A stretch of 44,063 nucleotides of DNA. It comes from Lindgomyces ingoldianus. Its lineage: Eukaryota > Ascomycota > Dothideomycetes > Pleosporales > Lindgomycetaceae. How positions within the stretch are numbered: position 1 is the stretch's first letter; each line of letters starts with the position of its first letter. The position numbers and the translations under genes were made by a program. The stretch is taken from contig NW_022985180.1 in NCBI RefSeq assembly GCF_010093535.1, forward strand, positions 816,963-861,025, given 5' to 3'. The notes below the pieces were generated by a model. The model was not told the origin of the DNA. It worked only from the letters and a program-made list of their open reading frames with translations, and did no database searches. Positions 42,205-44,063 of the stretch are shown here, one piece after another.

Positions 42205-43890
42205 TGTAAATTATCTTTTTTTTTAAAATAACCTTTAAAGTTTTAGATGTATAAGGTAATAGCTTTACATAATAAGGTCTTATTATAAAATTTTTTATAT
42301 AAAGTAATGTACTAGTTCTTTGCTTACATATAGTTATTATAAAAGTAGTTTAATAACTAACATTTTTTTATAGTAGATAAAGCACTTCTTTATCTATGTG
42401 TAGTTGTCTCTAGATTATAGCCTAAACTTAAATAAAAATCTTTTATATTGTCTTTTCCTACACAAAAAAAAGCTTTCTTTTTATTATATAGACTTTTATT
42501 ATGCAGAGTTATATTAGTAGTCTATGTAGTATATATTAGGCAGTTTTTAGAAGTATTAGTTTACTCTTTAGTTTATAGTAACTTAAAGTAATACTTATAA
42601 GTTACTAAATAAAGCTTTACATAAGAGCTTAATAGTAAATATAGCATATTCTAGTTCTAGTTATCTTTAATAGGCTTATATAATAGTAGTGTGTAGTAGA
42701 ACATCTTTTTAAAAATTTATTTTTAGTGCCTTTTATATAAGTATAAGCTTATTAATTATTACTTTAAAAACTTTATATAAACTTTTATTAAAGTTTTTTT
42801 ATTAGTATTATATAAAAGTTATTATTATCTAGTCTGTCTAGTACTAGCTATAGTTTACATTAGTGTTAAAGTAACTATGTAAGGTGTTATATAAATGCTT
42901 CTAGTTATATCTAGAGCTTATGTTATACATATAGTATATATTTACCTAACTTTTTAAAATATCTAGAAAGATGTTTATATACTAAGTTTTTTAAATATTT
43001 AGCTATTAACATAGATTAATAAAAATCTTTATTTTATTTATAAAGATGTTATATAGTTAACTTATATAGTTATTATTTTGTTTATACTTTTTAAAATTAT
43101 ATAATTTTATTTACTAAAAGTTTTTTTTTAGTAGTTTTCTTTTAAAGTAGAAGTTTGTACAGGTTGTAATATAGTATAGATTATGCAGGTAGTATTAGTA
43201 GTGTATACACTACTGCAGGCAGTAGTGTGTACAATTAAGAGTGTGGAGCAGGCGTTAGGTAGAGTGGCATGTATTGTTTATATAGTAATTAGTGTAGTGC
43301 TAGCTAAGGTATAGAAGTAGGTAATGCTAGTATATTTAGTGTTAATAGTAGCATTATGTTTAGTCTGCTTCTGTGTAAAGCCTTATATAGTAATAAAAGT
43401 TATGTATAAAGCTTTTTTAGTGTAATTACTTTTTTATGCTATATTATACAGCTTTTAGGCTTAAGTACCTTTAGTGCTTAGCTATAGTATAATTTCTTTG
43501 TTTTTTAGCACTTATATAAGCTTTTTTATAAATATATAGCTAAGTGCTAAGAAGTCTTATAGTGTCTATTCTTTAAAAATTTTTATGTATAAACTTAACA
43601 AAGTAGCGCCTTTCTAAGTTATTATATATAGATTAGTAATTATATAACTTATGTATAATTAAGTTTATAGGCTTATTAAAGCTTTTAACATATTAATTTT
43701 ATTATTTTAGTACTTTAGGCTAGTTTTGTTTTATAGTGTTACCTCTAATATTTTTATATTCTTTATAAGTTATTTATATAATAAGAATTATTTCTTATTC
43801 TTTTTATTATTACATAAAGTTATTAGTTGCTAGTAGAATTTTATTATAATAGTATAGTTAATTACTTTTTTAGTAAATTACATAGGTACT
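42205..43890 (-). pseudogene. AT-rich DNA, probable gag end and leader of the copia element
   Basis: The - strand has weak similarity to a copia gag zinc-knuckle area near 42480-42450 (FFCVGKDN-type), so this is likely the 5' portion of the same element, but the reading is thin. At 43150-43340 a less mutated patch contains CACTACTGC-AG-GCAGTAGTG (about 43207-43226), a near-perfect small palindrome. LTR limits were not found. Confidence 0.35.
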
Positions 43891-44063
43891 GCTATTATCT
43901 AGCTGCTAGGTTGTGCAGCTTTAATAGCTTTAGTGTGCGCCTTACACTATCTTCTTTTTACTTTGTACAGTAGTAGAGCTTACTATATAATGTAAAGAAT
44001 TAATCTGCTATTATCTAGCTACTAAGTTGTGCAGCTTTAGTAGCTTTAGTATGTATCTTACAC
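43891..44063. repeat. 116-bp tandem repeat running off the right edge
   Basis: GCTATTATCTAGCTGCTAGG...CTTACAC (43891-43947) recurs at 44007-44063 as GCTATTATCTAGCTACTAAG...CTTACAC. The period is 116, and the second copy is cut by the window end. It could be a subterminal or LTR array of an element beyond the window. Confidence 0.75.

Overview
The window looks like a stretch of a filamentous ascomycete genome (Pezizomycotina; a Dothideomycete-like compartmentalised genome is the best guess). The evidence is short spliceosomal introns of 46-60 nt with GT...CTRAC-like branch...AG, a GH7 cellobiohydrolase relic, a PTH11/rhodopsin-type fungal membrane receptor, and large AT-rich blocks in which transposon coding frames are broken almost only where Gln codons (CAA/CAG) have become TAA/TAG. 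That last pattern is the signature of repeat-induced point mutation (RIP, CpA to TpA). Species cannot be named from sequence alone.

Layout. 1-14,832 is AT-rich and transposon-filled: a tandem 9-mer, the right end of a hAT-like element (to 936), a complete RIP-degraded Ty3/gypsy chromovirus (1736-9918; 600-bp LTRs, TAGTA target duplication) that carries a much less mutated TRIM-like insertion (5398-5978, GAAGC duplication), then a pogo/Fot1-type DNA transposon (11988-13843) whose 3' half is tandemly duplicated (13844-14722). 14,833-17,540 is a base-balanced island with a decayed gene. 17,540-20,715 is again AT-rich (a second LTR at 18616-19241, an LTR-like piece at 19940-20140 inside another pogo copy). 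20,715-23,180 is a mixed relic zone with a decayed gene, a threefold 116-121 bp tandem repeat and one possible small gene.

23,180-33,900 is the genic island. It holds a GH7 pseudogene (three introns still recognisable, two C-to-T stops, two frameshifts, catalytic motif lost), a tail-anchored protein with a PPxY motif, an apparently intact five-exon PTH11-like receptor gene, and a 770-codon single-exon gene for an uncharacterised basic, probably nuclear protein. 33,900-44,063 is AT-rich again: a Ty3/gypsy fragment on the + strand, then a RIP-degraded Ty1/copia element on the - strand (RNase H, RT and integrase readable from about 37.3 to 40.6 kb) that was hit by two foldback elements: a 449-bp hAT-type palindromic MITE (8-bp duplication) inside its RT and a 1.1-kb pogo-type palindrome (arms of about 470 bp) at 41102-42202.

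How it fits together. There is no operon-like or defence system. The story is a nested transposon graveyard beside a small genic island whose genes near the border (GH7, 20.8-21.4 kb, 16.4-17.5 kb) are decayed, while genes further inside (PTH11-like, 770-aa protein) look intact. I did not find a convincing undescribed molecular system. The most interesting items are the mosaic RIP pattern of the two gypsy LTRs, the young TRIM-like element nested in the RIPed host, the two palindromic elements, and the RIP-like death of a GH7 gene.
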